In this document: piece by piece, positions 52,788 through 62,423 of the stretch
How positions within the stretch are numbered: the first letter of the stretch is position 1
Layout: every line of letters starts with the position of its first letter
Assembly: GCF_025755255.1 (NCBI RefSeq)
Contig: NZ_JALIEB010000004.1
Span: 1 to 64,000, forward strand
DNA: 64,000 bases
DNA from: Roseobacter sinensis
Lineage (GTDB): Bacteria > Pseudomonadota > Alphaproteobacteria > Rhodobacterales > Rhodobacteraceae
Direction of reading: 5' to 3'
The notes under the pieces: model-generated
The model's input: only the letters and a program-made list of their open reading frames with translations
Databases searched by the model: none
What the model was told of the DNA's origin: nothing
Program-made: the position numbers and the translations under genes

Positions 52788-53212
52788 CGCGAAACAGCCT
52801 TCGGCGCCGAAGCGGCCGCTTGTGCGGTGACATCTTCGCGCCATTGCCAGACAGTCCATATGATGGCGCCCACCGCGACCAGTTGCAGGCCAAAGTGATA
52901 CATGTCGTCAAGATCGACCGGCTGCGGCGGGACCATCGTGACGGTGGTGAGCGCTGCGGCGCAGTAGGTCAGCGGCCTGAGGGACCGACGCTGCACGAGG
53001 TGCGACAGCGGCACCATGCCGATCGGGACCGAGACGACGATCCCACCGAACAGCATCAGCTCTTCGGTGATCGGAACACCGTTGAATTCGCCGGTCATCA
53101 GGCGAGCGATGACGCCCGGCATGACGAATTGGTGGAGGTCCTTGAAGATGATGTTCAAGAGGATGAACAGCCAGAGGACGGAGAGCTTGGTGTGCGGATC
53201 GATCTTGCGCAT
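52784..53212 (-). CDS. Small membrane protein, 142 aa (DUF6326-like)
   Basis: 142 residues with four membrane segments (about 10-28, 48-68, 75-95 and 105-125). The start MRKIDPHTKLSVLWLFILLNIIFKDLHQF, with charged residues directly after the first helix, resembles a small family I recall as DUF6326; this assignment is tentative. Start 53212 is chosen because upstream codons are unlike a membrane protein. It lies between two methyltransferase genes on the same strand, overlapping the second by four bases. Confidence 0.65.
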   Translation of the reverse strand: MRKIDPHTKLSVLWLFILLNIIFKDLHQFVMPGVIARLMTGEFNGVPITEELMLFGGIVVSVPIGMVPLSHLVQRRSLRPLTYCAAALTTVTMVPPQPVDLDDMYHFGLQLVAVGAIIWTVWQWREDVTAQAAASAPKAVSR

Positions 53213-53307
53213 GGGGCGGTCTTTCGAAAGCAAGAGGGGCGGGCGCCACGTTGCGCGCCGCGTTCGGGAGGTCGGTGAAACGGGTGGCTTGCGGCAATCT
53301 TTGGAGA

Positions 53308-53949
53308 TCAATCGCGGCGACGCGCGACAATGAAGGGAGTGATCCGGCCGCTGCCAAACTGGGTGCAGCTGTCGATCTCGAACCTGGCGTCGTCCAAGGC
53401 GCCGAGCAGGTCATCCTTTGTCAGAGACCTGACCTTCGGCGCTACACCGACAGCGGTCAGGGCGCGAACCAGGCCACGAATGGCGATGTTGCCCTCGCCG
53501 AGGCAAACGGTCTTTGACAGGAAGAACCCTCCGGGACGCAGCTGATCGTGAACCGCACGAAGGACAACAGGCAGATCGTCCACCAGGTGAAGCAGGCTAA
53601 AGGCCAATACGACGTCAAAGGGCCTTTCGCCAGCGACGCGTGACGCGTCTGCCACGGCGAAACGAAGATTGCTCACAGGGGCGGAGCTGTTTTTCTCTTC
53701 GGCAATGCGGATCATGGCAGGCGACACATCCGTCGCCGTATAGGCCGCGACGTACGGCGCGAGTTTGATCGCGGTCGTTCCGGTCCCGCAACCCAGTTCC
53801 AGAACGATATCGGTGGGCTTCACCAACTCCCGAACCGTTTCAAGCTTTTCCGCGTAGGCCGTTGGGTCCTTAACGGGTTTCTTCGCGTACTTCGGGGCAA
53901 TTCTGTCCCAGAAAGAGGCCGGGTGGTTTTGTGGCAATGTGGTGTGCAT
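53308..53949 (-). CDS. Class I SAM-dependent methyltransferase
   Basis: 213 residues. ASFWDRIAPKYAKKPVKDPTAYAEKL is the entry helix, VLELGCGTGTTAIKLAP the SAM-binding motif I, ATDVSPAMIRIAEEKN motif II and FDVVLAFSLLHLVDD motif IV. GGFFLSKTVCLGEG and the C-terminal FIVARRRD resemble a group of small-molecule methyltransferases frequent in alphaproteobacteria. It is the first gene of a three-gene minus-strand unit and is divergent from the LysR gene at 54038, with 88 bases between, so LysR control is likely. Confidence 0.87.
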   Translation of the reverse strand: MHTTLPQNHPASFWDRIAPKYAKKPVKDPTAYAEKLETVRELVKPTDIVLELGCGTGTTAIKLAPYVAAYTATDVSPAMIRIAEEKNSSAPVSNLRFAVADASRVAGERPFDVVLAFSLLHLVDDLPVVLRAVHDQLRPGGFFLSKTVCLGEGNIAIRGLVRALTAVGVAPKVRSLTKDDLLGALDDARFEIDSCTQFGSGRITPFIVARRRD

Positions 53950-54037
53950 GGTGCGCCTCGTTGTGTTGTGGCGTACTTAGCTGTGTGTCTTTGGTTGGAT
54001 AATTGCCCAAATCTCTACATCAGCTATACGTGCATGC

Positions 54038-54946
54038 ATGAACTGGGCCGCAATATCCTTTGACTGGAATCAGGTTCGTGCCTTCTTGGCCACGGCTGAG
54101 GAAGGCTCGTTCAGCGGTGCGGCACGGGCGCTGAAGACCACACAGCCAACGATTGGGCGCCAGATCTCGGAACTGGAGGAGAGACTTGGCGTCACGCTTT
54201 TCGAACGCAGCGTGCGCGGGCCGACTCTGACTGAAGCGGGGCGCGACTTGCTCGATCATGTGCGTGTGATGGGAGAGGCGGCAACACGCATATCCATGTC
54301 GGCGACGGCGCATTCGGAGGATATCTCTGGTCTTGTGACGGTTACAGCAACCGACCTGCTGTCCGCTCAAACACTGCCGGGCCTGCTCGCGCCTTTGCGC
54401 GACAGCAATCCAGGTGTCCGCGTCAACATTGTTGCGTCCAATGACCTGCAAAACCTCATTCAGCGGGAGGCCGACATCGCCATCCGCCATGTCCGCCCCG
54501 AACAGCCAGATCTGATCGCACGGCACGTGGGCGATTTCCACGCGGGTCTCTATGCCTCGAAAGCCTACCTGGACCGGGCGGGGCGGCCGCGCACCCCACG
54601 GGACGTCGCAGACCATGACTTTGTCGGCAACCCGGATCCGACCCGCCTGATCGCACCAATGCACAATCTCGGCATTCCACTGCGGCCCGAAAACTTCGTG
54701 ATGTCGAGCGAGAGCGGCGTTGTCGTTTGGCAGCTCTTGCGCGCGGACCTCGGCCTCTCCGTGCTTCCCGACGCGCTGTGCGATCCAGACCCTTCCCTAG
54801 AGCGTGTCTTGCCAGAGCTTCCGCCCTTTCAGTTCCCGATCTGGCTTGTGACCCATCGGGAACTCCAGACCAGCAAACGCATCAGGGTCGTCTTTGATCT
54901 TCTGGTCCGGGGCTTCCGCGAGATGGGTAATCTCAAGCGTGACTGA
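54038..54946 (+). CDS. LysR-family regulator
   Basis: 302 residues. The winged helix-turn-helix is WNQVRAFLATAEEGSFSGAARALKTTQPTIGRQISELEERLGVTLFERS; the periplasmic-binding-like effector domain follows (VTVTATDLLSAQTLPGLLAPLRD, DIAIRHVRPEQPDLIARHVGDFHAGLYAS). This resembles the subgroup of short LysR regulators divergent from a single-operon target. The methyltransferase unit at 53949 is divergent, so it is the likely target. The inducer is unknown. Confidence 0.9.
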   Translation: MNWAAISFDWNQVRAFLATAEEGSFSGAARALKTTQPTIGRQISELEERLGVTLFERSVRGPTLTEAGRDLLDHVRVMGEAATRISMSATAHSEDISGLVTVTATDLLSAQTLPGLLAPLRDSNPGVRVNIVASNDLQNLIQREADIAIRHVRPEQPDLIARHVGDFHAGLYASKAYLDRAGRPRTPRDVADHDFVGNPDPTRLIAPMHNLGIPLRPENFVMSSESGVVVWQLLRADLGLSVLPDALCDPDPSLERVLPELPPFQFPIWLVTHRELQTSKRIRVVFDLLVRGFREMGNLKRD

Positions 54947-55118
54947 ACGCGCGACGCCGCGTGCCCGACATACTGTTTCGCACCGATCTTGCGCCTCCGG
55001 GCATCGCAGCTGTGCATCTCGGATTTACGCAGCTCAAGGCGAGATGTCGCGTTTCTCATGTGATGATAGGAGGTGTGTACAGCGGAGGACTGTGCCTCAT
55101 CTTATCTGCGGAATGATC

Positions 55119-55457
55119 CTAAAGGCCCCGCAGCGTGCGGATAAAGCCTTCGTTCGTCTTCAGATCCTGTTGCCCGACGACCGCGAAATCGGTTTCAGGG
55201 TCGACAGGACCGTCCGGCCATTCGATCTGCCCAAGTTCATGGGTCGGAGGGATTGAGACATCGAACCGGGCGAAGTTGACCCTGGCGTTTCGATCCTGCC
55301 GTGCATCGATTGGTTCGGTACTGGGAAGGCGGCTCGTAGTGACATAGATCTTTTGAACGCTGGCAGATGGGATCGGGTCTGAAAAGGCCACGCGATCCGG
55401 CGGCACCGAGCATGCCGCGCAGAACAGGCAGACGAGGGCAAGCATCCGATTCAGCAT
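55119..55457 (-). pseudogene. Truncated DUF900-type lipoprotein/hydrolase (N-terminal part)
   Basis: 112 residues with a lipoprotein signal (LALVCLFCAACS, lipobox Cys16). The following KIYVTTSRLPSTEP, then ARVNFARFDVSIPPTHELGQIEWP and PETDFAVVGQQDL match the N-terminal part of DUF900 alpha/beta-hydrolase-like lipoproteins, which normally run to 350-400 residues. Here the frame stops after FIRTLRGL, and no frame downstream (55118 to 54947) continues the hydrolase domain with its catalytic serine. The gene is therefore most likely a 3'-truncated remnant, although a short secreted lipoprotein could still be made. Confidence 0.7.
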
Positions 55458-55532
55458 GGTTCAGCCTGTCTCAAGACAAGTCGCCGGATGCAACAAACCG
55501 CGCGCCGGACGTGCCTGATCGCTGCCGGACAC

Positions 55533-58500
55533 CTAGGCCTTCTGTTCCCGTTCGTCGTCGCTCACACGGAAAAAGATCGCATAAAGCGTCGGCACGATGA
55601 TCAGGGTCAGGACCGTAGCAAAGCTGAGACCGCAGATGATCACCACCGCGAGCGACTTGAAGAACGGGTCCCACAACAGCGGCACGACGCCCAGCACGGT
55701 TGTCAGCACGCCCAGTGACACAGGCCGCACACGGCTGACCGCCGCATCCACCACGGCGGACATGCGCGCCTTGCCGTCGGCGATCTGGCTGTCGGTCTCA
55801 TCAATCAGAACAATCGCGTTTTTGATCAGCATCCCCGTCAGCGACAGGATGCCGAGGATGGCCATGAACTCCAGTGGCGTCTGCGTGCCTGCGAGGCCGT
55901 AGATCACCCCGATCAGCGCCAGTGGCACCGCCAGCCAGATGATGATCGTCTGTCGCCAAGCGTTGAAGAGGAACAGCACCACGATGAACATCGCACCAAA
56001 GCCAAGGGGCATGGTCGAGGCCAGACCGGCATTGGCCTCCTGGCTGTTGCCATACTCGCCCTTCCACTCAAAGCCATACCCAGGCGGCAGGTCGATTGCC
56101 TCGATGGGCTCGCGTATGTCTTCGAAGAGATCGCCGGACAGGATGCCGGGCGCGTTGTCCGACTGGGCGGTGATCGCAAGTTCCCGATCTATCCGGCGCA
56201 GGTTGCCCGCCTCGAACACGATGTCGAAGCGGTTGACCACCTGGCCGATCGGAACATAGCTTCCTGTTGCATTGCTGAAGATCTGAACATCGCGGAGCGC
56301 GCCAACGTCGTTGCGCGCCTCCTCGACGGGCCGCATGACGATGTTCAGCAGGTCGTCCTCTTCCCGGTAGACGCCCAGGGTGGTGCCGGTCAGATGGCCG
56401 TAGATGGCGTTGGAGATCTCGCCCTGCGTCAGCCCCAGGCGCCGAGCACTCTCGGTATCGATCACGGGGCGGACGACCTGGATTTGTTCCTTCCAGTCGT
56501 CTTTGACCGCGACCGCGCCTGCGTCCGACATGATCCTCTTGGCCTGTTCTGCCAGAGCCCGCAAGACGGCCGGATCCGGACCGAAGAACCGTGCTTCGAT
56601 CTTCGAGCCGCCGCCTGGCCCAAGGACGAAGGTCCAGACCTTGGGGTTGGCTTCCGGGTAGGTCTCGTCGAGATACCCCTGGAGATGGGTGCGCAGACCG
56701 TCGATGTCTTCGTAGTCGGCGACATCGACGAGTATCTGACCATAGGCGGGATTGCTGTTCTCTGACTCGTAGATCAGCATGAACCGCAGATGACCGCTCC
56801 CGACCACGGTATTGGTGCCAGTCACGCCGTCCAGTCCGCGGGTGTAGTCGGCGATCTCCAGAATGTCGGCTTGGGTGCGGGTGATGTCCGTCCCTTCCGG
56901 CAGGAAGTAGTCGATGACGAATTGTGCGCGTGTCGAGTTTGGAAAGAACCCCGGCGGCACTTGGCTGAACATCGCGACCGCAGAGGCGAAGAGCGCCACC
57001 ACACCGCCCACCGTCAGCCAGCGGATCTTGATCGCGTGCGCCAGAAGGCGGCGATAGCCGGTCAGAATGGAATTCTCCTTTGGCGCTGTGTCCGCCTTGT
57101 CCTTCTGCAAGAGCAACACGCAGTAGTACGGCGTCAGCCAGATCGCGACGAGCCAGGAGAACAGCAAAGCGATGGCAATCGTCCAGAACAGCGAGCCCGC
57201 GTATTCGCCCGTATTGTCCGGTGAAAACCCGATGGGCGAGAAGGCGAGGATGCCGACCACAGTGCCGCCCAATAGCGGCCAGATGGTCTGTTTGACCACG
57301 GCGCGCGAGGCTGGGCCCGCCTCTTCGCCGCGCTGCACCCGGACAAGCGTGCCTTCGACAACCACGATGGCGTTGTCCACGAGCATGCCCAGGGCTATGA
57401 TCAACGCCCCCAGCGAGATCCGCTGCATGTCGAGGCCGTAGAGGTACATCCCGAACAGCGTGCCTGCGACCGTCACCAACAGGATCCCGCCCATCAGGAT
57501 GCCGGACCGCAGCCCCATGAACACCAGAAGCGTGCCAACCACGATGGCCAGGGCGAGCGCGACATTGACCACGAAGTCGTCGACCGAGGCCTTGACGCTC
57601 GCGCCCTGGTCCGAGATCGGCAGGATGTTGATCCCGATTGGTCTTTCGCTCTCCAGCTCTGCGATGCGCTCTCTCACGGCATTGGCCATATTGACAACGT
57701 TCCCGCCCAATTGGTTCGAGATGCCGATGCCGACAGCGGGCTGGCCATCGCGATAGAGCAAAGTGCGCGCCGGCTCTTCCAACCCGCGCGACACAGTCGC
57801 GATGTCACCGAGGCGGAAGGACGTGCCCATTTGGGTATTAGTGATCAGCAGGTTCTCGATGGCCTCGACGGAGCCCACAGCGGCTTCGGGGCGCACCGAC
57901 AGCCGCGCCATACCGGCGACAACGGAGCCCGCCGGCGTGACGAGGTTCTGTCCTTCAAGGAGTTGCCCGATCTGCGCTGGTGCCAGACCGAGCTCCGTCA
58001 GCCGAGCGGGGGAGTATTCGACATAGATGACCTCGTTCTGGACACCCGTGAGAACGACCTTCGAGACACCCTCCACGGTGACCAGCTCTCGCTGCAGGTC
58101 CTTGGCATACTGGTAGAGATCGGACAGCGAAAAGCCTTCTCCGACAATCGCGTAGTACTGCGCATAGACGTCGCCGAAGTCGTCATAGACCTGGCTTTCC
58201 AGCGCGTTCGGCGGCAGTTGCGATTGGGCGTCCGAGATCTTCGCACGCATCTGCGAGAACTTCTGATCAAGCTCCGGATAGTCCGGTGTGGAGGCAATGG
58301 TGAATTCGACCGTGACCGTGCTGATGCCCGGCGACGACACGGAGCGGACCCCGTCGATGCCCCGCAGCTGCTGAAGTGCGTTTTCGACGACTTCGGTCAC
58401 TTCCTCCGCGACTTCTTCGGCGGAGGCGCCAGGATAGGGCGTGATGATCTGTGCCTGACGGATAACGAATTCAGGGTCTTCGAAGCGCGGCAGCGCCGTA

Positions 58501-58586
58501 TAGGCGAAATACCCTGCCACAAGAATGAGCAGTGTCGAGACGGCCGAAATCAACCGCTTCTCGAGAGCGAACCGGGCAAGATCCAT
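55533..58586 (-). CDS. RND efflux pump, inner-membrane subunit
   Basis: 1017 residues of an AcrB/MexK-type transporter: LARFALEKRLISAVSTLLILVAGYFAYTALP as first helix, then periplasmic porter domains, twelve membrane helices, and the internal repeat. Helix 4 carries ALGMLVDNAIVVVEG: the usual paired Asp-Asp of the proton relay is Asp-Asn here. The matching lysine is present in LTGMLIKNAIVLIDE on helix 10. Such pumps export drugs, solvents or metabolites in exchange for protons, together with an adaptor and TolC. Its start is 4 bases after the adaptor stop (58591), so the two form an operon. No outer-membrane factor gene is seen nearby. Confidence 0.93.
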   Translation of the reverse strand: MDLARFALEKRLISAVSTLLILVAGYFAYTALPRFEDPEFVIRQAQIITPYPGASAEEVAEEVTEVVENALQQLRGIDGVRSVSSPGISTVTVEFTIASTPDYPELDQKFSQMRAKISDAQSQLPPNALESQVYDDFGDVYAQYYAIVGEGFSLSDLYQYAKDLQRELVTVEGVSKVVLTGVQNEVIYVEYSPARLTELGLAPAQIGQLLEGQNLVTPAGSVVAGMARLSVRPEAAVGSVEAIENLLITNTQMGTSFRLGDIATVSRGLEEPARTLLYRDGQPAVGIGISNQLGGNVVNMANAVRERIAELESERPIGINILPISDQGASVKASVDDFVVNVALALAIVVGTLLVFMGLRSGILMGGILLVTVAGTLFGMYLYGLDMQRISLGALIIALGMLVDNAIVVVEGTLVRVQRGEEAGPASRAVVKQTIWPLLGGTVVGILAFSPIGFSPDNTGEYAGSLFWTIAIALLFSWLVAIWLTPYYCVLLLQKDKADTAPKENSILTGYRRLLAHAIKIRWLTVGGVVALFASAVAMFSQVPPGFFPNSTRAQFVIDYFLPEGTDITRTQADILEIADYTRGLDGVTGTNTVVGSGHLRFMLIYESENSNPAYGQILVDVADYEDIDGLRTHLQGYLDETYPEANPKVWTFVLGPGGGSKIEARFFGPDPAVLRALAEQAKRIMSDAGAVAVKDDWKEQIQVVRPVIDTESARRLGLTQGEISNAIYGHLTGTTLGVYREEDDLLNIVMRPVEEARNDVGALRDVQIFSNATGSYVPIGQVVNRFDIVFEAGNLRRIDRELAITAQSDNAPGILSGDLFEDIREPIEAIDLPPGYGFEWKGEYGNSQEANAGLASTMPLGFGAMFIVVLFLFNAWRQTIIIWLAVPLALIGVIYGLAGTQTPLEFMAILGILSLTGMLIKNAIVLIDETDSQIADGKARMSAVVDAAVSRVRPVSLGVLTTVLGVVPLLWDPFFKSLAVVIICGLSFATVLTLIIVPTLYAIFFRVSDDEREQKA

Positions 58587-58590
58587 GGGC

Positions 58591-59838
58591 TCAGTTCCCG
58601 ACTGCGGTGACCGGACGGATCGTCATGCCGTCGATGAGTTCACTGACACCGGCAGACACAATCATCGCGCCGTCCGACAGACCTTCGCTCACGACGACTT
58701 CTGCTCCGCTTGCTTCGCCGAGCGTCACGGGCTGCGCCGCGACCTGGCCGTCCTCATCGACGAGCCACACGAACGGCGCACCGTCGGGCGTCGAGGCGAT
58801 GGCGGAGAGCGGCGCGCTGATCTGCGCATCGGCGCCCGCTGTCGATGAAATCACCCGCGCCACCATCCCGGGCAGGATGACAGACCCTTCCGGCACCGTG
58901 ACGGCAACCCGGCCGCGGTAGGTCTGGGTCGCGCTGTCGGCCTGAACCGAAAACTCGACCAGTTCGGCATCGAACCGCTGCCCGGGCAGAGCATCGAAAA
59001 CCGCTATGTTCCTGATCTGATCGGGGCCGTTGCGGGCCAATTCCGATACATCCGGACCAGGAATGTCGAACGCGAGATGGACAACATCGAGACCCTGCAA
59101 GAGAACGATGGATTGGCCGGCCTGCACGTTCGTGAAGTTCTCGATGTCGCGTCGCGCGACGATCCCATCGAACGGCGCCGTCAAAGTCGCGTCAGCCAGT
59201 GCGTCGCGCGCGATCTTGATCTGGGCATCGATGCCTTCGAGCCCGGCTTCGGCTGCGGCGATGTCCTCGGGGCGGCCGCCGACCTGCCCAATGCGCAGCT
59301 GTTCCTGCTGAGCGCGAAGATTGGCCTCGGCCACGCGAAACTGGGCCTGCGATTCCTCGACTTGGGCGCGTGTCGACACACCCCTGTTCAGCAGCTCTTC
59401 GGCCCGTGTGAGCGCTTCGCGGGTCTGATCGACCTGCGCTTGGGCGGAGGCCACAGCGGCTTCCAGCGCCACGATCTCTTCTGCGCGGGCGCCTGTTCTC
59501 AACGCGTCAAGTTGGGCCTGTGCCTGGGCGCGTTGGCTTTGCAACTGGCGAAGCTGGTTCTCGAAATCGCGTGGATCGATCTGCGCGATCACATCACCCG
59601 CTTCAACCTCTGACGCCGCCCGGACCGGGAGCTGCACCACTTGACCGGAGACCTTGAAGGACAATTCGATCTCCTGTGACGGCAATACGGTTGCCGGGTA
59701 GCTGCGCGATACCGTCTCTTCGGTCGCCTGTACCACTGTGACTTTCGCCGGGCGCGGCACCGCATCCTGGGCCGAAGCTGCTGCCACAAAACTGATGCAG
59801 ACCGCAGCCGCTATTCCCAAGATGTCGTATATGCGCAT
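58591..59838 (-). CDS. RND efflux periplasmic adaptor (HlyD/MFP family)
   Basis: 415 residues with a cleavable signal peptide (residues 1-23, ending AASAQ). The lipoyl half-motif IELSFKVSGQVVQLPV, then EVEAGDVIAQID, opens the barrel-sandwich hybrid; a long coiled hairpin rich in Ala, Glu and Gln follows (about 80-190), then the second half LTAPFDGIVARRDIENFTNVQAGQ and beta-barrel VTVPEGSVILPGMVARV. ATG 59838 follows GGGAG; the open frame further upstream to 60291 is not homologous. First gene of the RND operon. Confidence 0.9.
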   Translation of the reverse strand: MRIYDILGIAAAVCISFVAAASAQDAVPRPAKVTVVQATEETVSRSYPATVLPSQEIELSFKVSGQVVQLPVRAASEVEAGDVIAQIDPRDFENQLRQLQSQRAQAQAQLDALRTGARAEEIVALEAAVASAQAQVDQTREALTRAEELLNRGVSTRAQVEESQAQFRVAEANLRAQQEQLRIGQVGGRPEDIAAAEAGLEGIDAQIKIARDALADATLTAPFDGIVARRDIENFTNVQAGQSIVLLQGLDVVHLAFDIPGPDVSELARNGPDQIRNIAVFDALPGQRFDAELVEFSVQADSATQTYRGRVAVTVPEGSVILPGMVARVISSTAGADAQISAPLSAIASTPDGAPFVWLVDEDGQVAAQPVTLGEASGAEVVVSEGLSDGAMIVSAGVSELIDGMTIRPVTAVGN

Positions 59839-60125
59839 GACTGCCGCTCCCGTCGTCGGTGTTTTCCAGCATGTTGTTGCACATGAGCGCCGCTCTCGGA
59901 AACACCTTCCTGTGAGCGGCCCACATGGCCGGTCCCAAGCGGGGAAATGGCCGGAGTCTGAAGGTCGCCCGATCTGGGCATTATAAAATCTTTCCAAGGG
60001 TTTAGAAGGAAGCGGCTTATTGGCGAAGGGTTGCTTCGCGAGTGCGGTGGATCGCCGCCGTTGTGTCGCGCCGCAGCGTGCCCCGCAACCGCTGCGCTGA
60101 AGCGGCGGCGTCGCCAAGTATCCGG

Positions 60126-62333
60126 TTATTGCGCAGGTTCGGGGCTGCCCCGCCGCATGCGTGCCCAGAAGAACAGGGCTGCTGCGATGGCGGCACCGAT
60201 CAGATCCGTCAGAAGGCTGCCTTCGATCATGCAGAGCGCCGCAGTAAGCAGGACGACCCGGATCAGCACCCCGGCGGTCCGCCCGGCCCACCAGCCTTGC
60301 ACACCCGACGACAACAAGAAGACCCCGAGGATTGCCGTCACGGCCGCCTGAAGGATTTGCAGCCAGGTGCCCTCCATCAGGATGGCGGAGTGATAGAAGA
60401 ACATGAAAGGCACGATGAAGGCAGCAATGCCCACCTTGAAGGAGGTGACCGACGTTGCCATCGGGTTCGCGCCGGAGATGCCCGCCGCCGCATAGCTAGC
60501 AAGGGCAACCGGTGGCGTGATGGCGGAGACGACCGCGAAGTAGAAGACAAAGAAATGCGCGGTCAGCGCCGGTATCCCAAGCTGTACCAGACCCGGCGCG
60601 ACGACAGAGGCCGCCACCGCATAGGCCGCGGTCGTTGGCATGCCCATCCCGAGCAGGATGGCGATGCACATGGCAAAGAAGAGCGCCAGAAGCTGGTTCG
60701 CATCCGCGATGCTCAGCAAGACGGAGGAGAAGCGCGCGCCGACGCCGGTCAGCGAGATGACGCCCACGATGATGCCCGCGCAGGCGCAGACGGCAATGAT
60801 CTGGATCGACATCGTCCCGGCCAGCTCAAACGCTTTCGCGATGGAACGGGGGCCCATGCGGAAGGGGGTCAGCCAGGAGACGATTGCGGCGGCGGCGGTC
60901 GCGAGCGTGCCAGCGCGGATCACCGAGTAGCCCATGAAGAGGGCCCCGATGAGGATCAAGATGGGCAGGAACAGGAAGGCTTTGCGCGCCATGTCCGCGA
61001 GCTTTGGCAACTCGTCGTCGCGCATTCCGCGCATGCCCAGCTTTGCCGCTTCGAAGTCGACCATGAAATAGACCGACACGAAGTAGAGCACCGCGGGGAT
61101 GATCGCGGCGATGGCGATATCGGTGTAGGGGATCCCGGTGATCTCGGCCATGATGAAGGCACCCGCGCCCATGATCGGCGGCATGATCTGCCCGCCGGTG
61201 GACGCTGCCGCTTCGACAGCCCCGGCCGTCTTGGAGTGGTAGCCCACGCGCTTCATCAGCGGAATGGTGAGCGATCCGGTGGCGACCACATTGCCCGCAC
61301 TGGTCCCGTTGATCATGCCCATGAGGCCGGAGGCGAAGATCGCCACTTTGGCGGGACCCCCCCGGGCGCGGCCTGCCGCGGCGAAAGCAAAGTTCACGAA
61401 GTACTCGCCCACCTTCGAGGCCTGAAGGAAGGCCGCGAAGATGATGAAAAGGATGATGTAGGTCGAGGACACCGCTGTGGTCGGCCCGAGGATCCCCGCG
61501 TCCGTATAGACCTGGCTGAAGAAGCGCGCCCATTCGATGTTCGGCGCGTTCAGAAAGCCCGGCAGCAGGTCGCCCACAAAGACATAGACCAGGAAGATCC
61601 CGGCGATAACCACCAGTGCGAGCCCTGCGACCCGGCGGGTGAGCTCCATAATCAGCGCTGTTCCAGCCACAGCTGCGAGGCTGATGCCGATGGGGGCAAA
61701 CGGCGTGCCGGTGGCATTGCGCATCAGCGTGCCGTAGATCGTGATCAGATAGCTCGCCACTGCAACCGCGCAGATCGACAGCAGGATATCGGCCGGAACA
61801 ACCGCGGCGCGGTCGCGGGGTCGCATCCAGCCGACAACGATCCCGATCGCAGTCGCCACCACGAGTGGAACGCCGTATTGCCAGATTTCGGCAGACCGGA
61901 TCCCGGGATCGACCCCGTTCCACTGTGTTCCACCTGCGATGTCAGACGCGAAACGCACGGCCGTGACAAGAGCAAAGAGCGCGGGTAACATCGCCGCCCA
62001 GGCCAGCCAGTCCAAGGGATGACGGCCCGGCCCATCGCGAAACGGACGCGCGCTGTAGAGAAGAAACCCCAGGATCAGCGCACCGGCGATGTGCACGATG
62101 CGGAAGTTCCAGGTTTCCATCGGGAAGACCGGCAGTCCCGGTATGTCGACACCGGTCCAGTCGCGGATCGACCACCCGTTCAGAACCGCCATGTGGAAGA
62201 TCGCGTAGAGCCCGGCAAATATCGCAACAGCGAGTTTCAACGTGCCGGAAAAAACGCTGCGATTCTTCTCGACGAGCTCTTCGTCGACGACCGCTGTATC
62301 GAGGGGAGAGGCGCTTTGAGGATCGGATGTCAT
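60126..62333 (-). CDS. TRAP transporter fused permease (DctQM type)
   Basis: 735 residues. The N-terminal part resembles the small DctQ permease (four helices) and the rest the large DctM permease (GTSAGNVVATGSLTIPLMKRVGYHSKTAGAVEAAASTGGQIMPPIMGAGAFIMAE, ISLTGVGARFSSVL, GMGMPTTAAYAVAASVVAPGL). Fusion of both in one chain is typical of TAXI-type TRAP systems. It imports a small organic anion with sodium or proton gradient, together with the TAXI binding protein at 62424. ATG 62333 is chosen; a TTG at 62378 is possible. A terminator between it and the binding-protein gene would make it the lower-expressed partner. Confidence 0.92.
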   Translation of the reverse strand: MTSDPQSASPLDTAVVDEELVEKNRSVFSGTLKLAVAIFAGLYAIFHMAVLNGWSIRDWTGVDIPGLPVFPMETWNFRIVHIAGALILGFLLYSARPFRDGPGRHPLDWLAWAAMLPALFALVTAVRFASDIAGGTQWNGVDPGIRSAEIWQYGVPLVVATAIGIVVGWMRPRDRAAVVPADILLSICAVAVASYLITIYGTLMRNATGTPFAPIGISLAAVAGTALIMELTRRVAGLALVVIAGIFLVYVFVGDLLPGFLNAPNIEWARFFSQVYTDAGILGPTTAVSSTYIILFIIFAAFLQASKVGEYFVNFAFAAAGRARGGPAKVAIFASGLMGMINGTSAGNVVATGSLTIPLMKRVGYHSKTAGAVEAAASTGGQIMPPIMGAGAFIMAEITGIPYTDIAIAAIIPAVLYFVSVYFMVDFEAAKLGMRGMRDDELPKLADMARKAFLFLPILILIGALFMGYSVIRAGTLATAAAAIVSWLTPFRMGPRSIAKAFELAGTMSIQIIAVCACAGIIVGVISLTGVGARFSSVLLSIADANQLLALFFAMCIAILLGMGMPTTAAYAVAASVVAPGLVQLGIPALTAHFFVFYFAVVSAITPPVALASYAAAGISGANPMATSVTSFKVGIAAFIVPFMFFYHSAILMEGTWLQILQAAVTAILGVFLLSSGVQGWWAGRTAGVLIRVVLLTAALCMIEGSLLTDLIGAAIAAALFFWARMRRGSPEPAQ

Positions 62334-62387
62334 AGGCAGGGCCGCCGCATCTTGTAAGGGACTTCGGAAAGACGCCAAACGGCGTGC

Positions 62388-62417
62388 AAAAAGGGCTCCG
62401 CAGGGTCTGCGGAGCCC
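62388..62417 (-). terminator. Intercistronic terminator between TAXI binding protein and permease
   Basis: On the minus strand: GGGCTCCGCAG, loop ACC, CTGCGGAGCCC, then TTTTT. A perfect 11-bp stem lies 6 bases after the stop of the binding-protein gene (62424). It should reduce transcription into the permease gene and raise the binding-protein to permease ratio. Confidence 0.85.
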
Positions 62418-62423
62418 GTTCGA

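Noticed and set aside
59980-59985. TATAAT-like box on the minus strand upstream of the RND adaptor
   Set aside because: The -10 hexamer is good but no -35 box is found at proper spacing, so it was not listed as a promoter.
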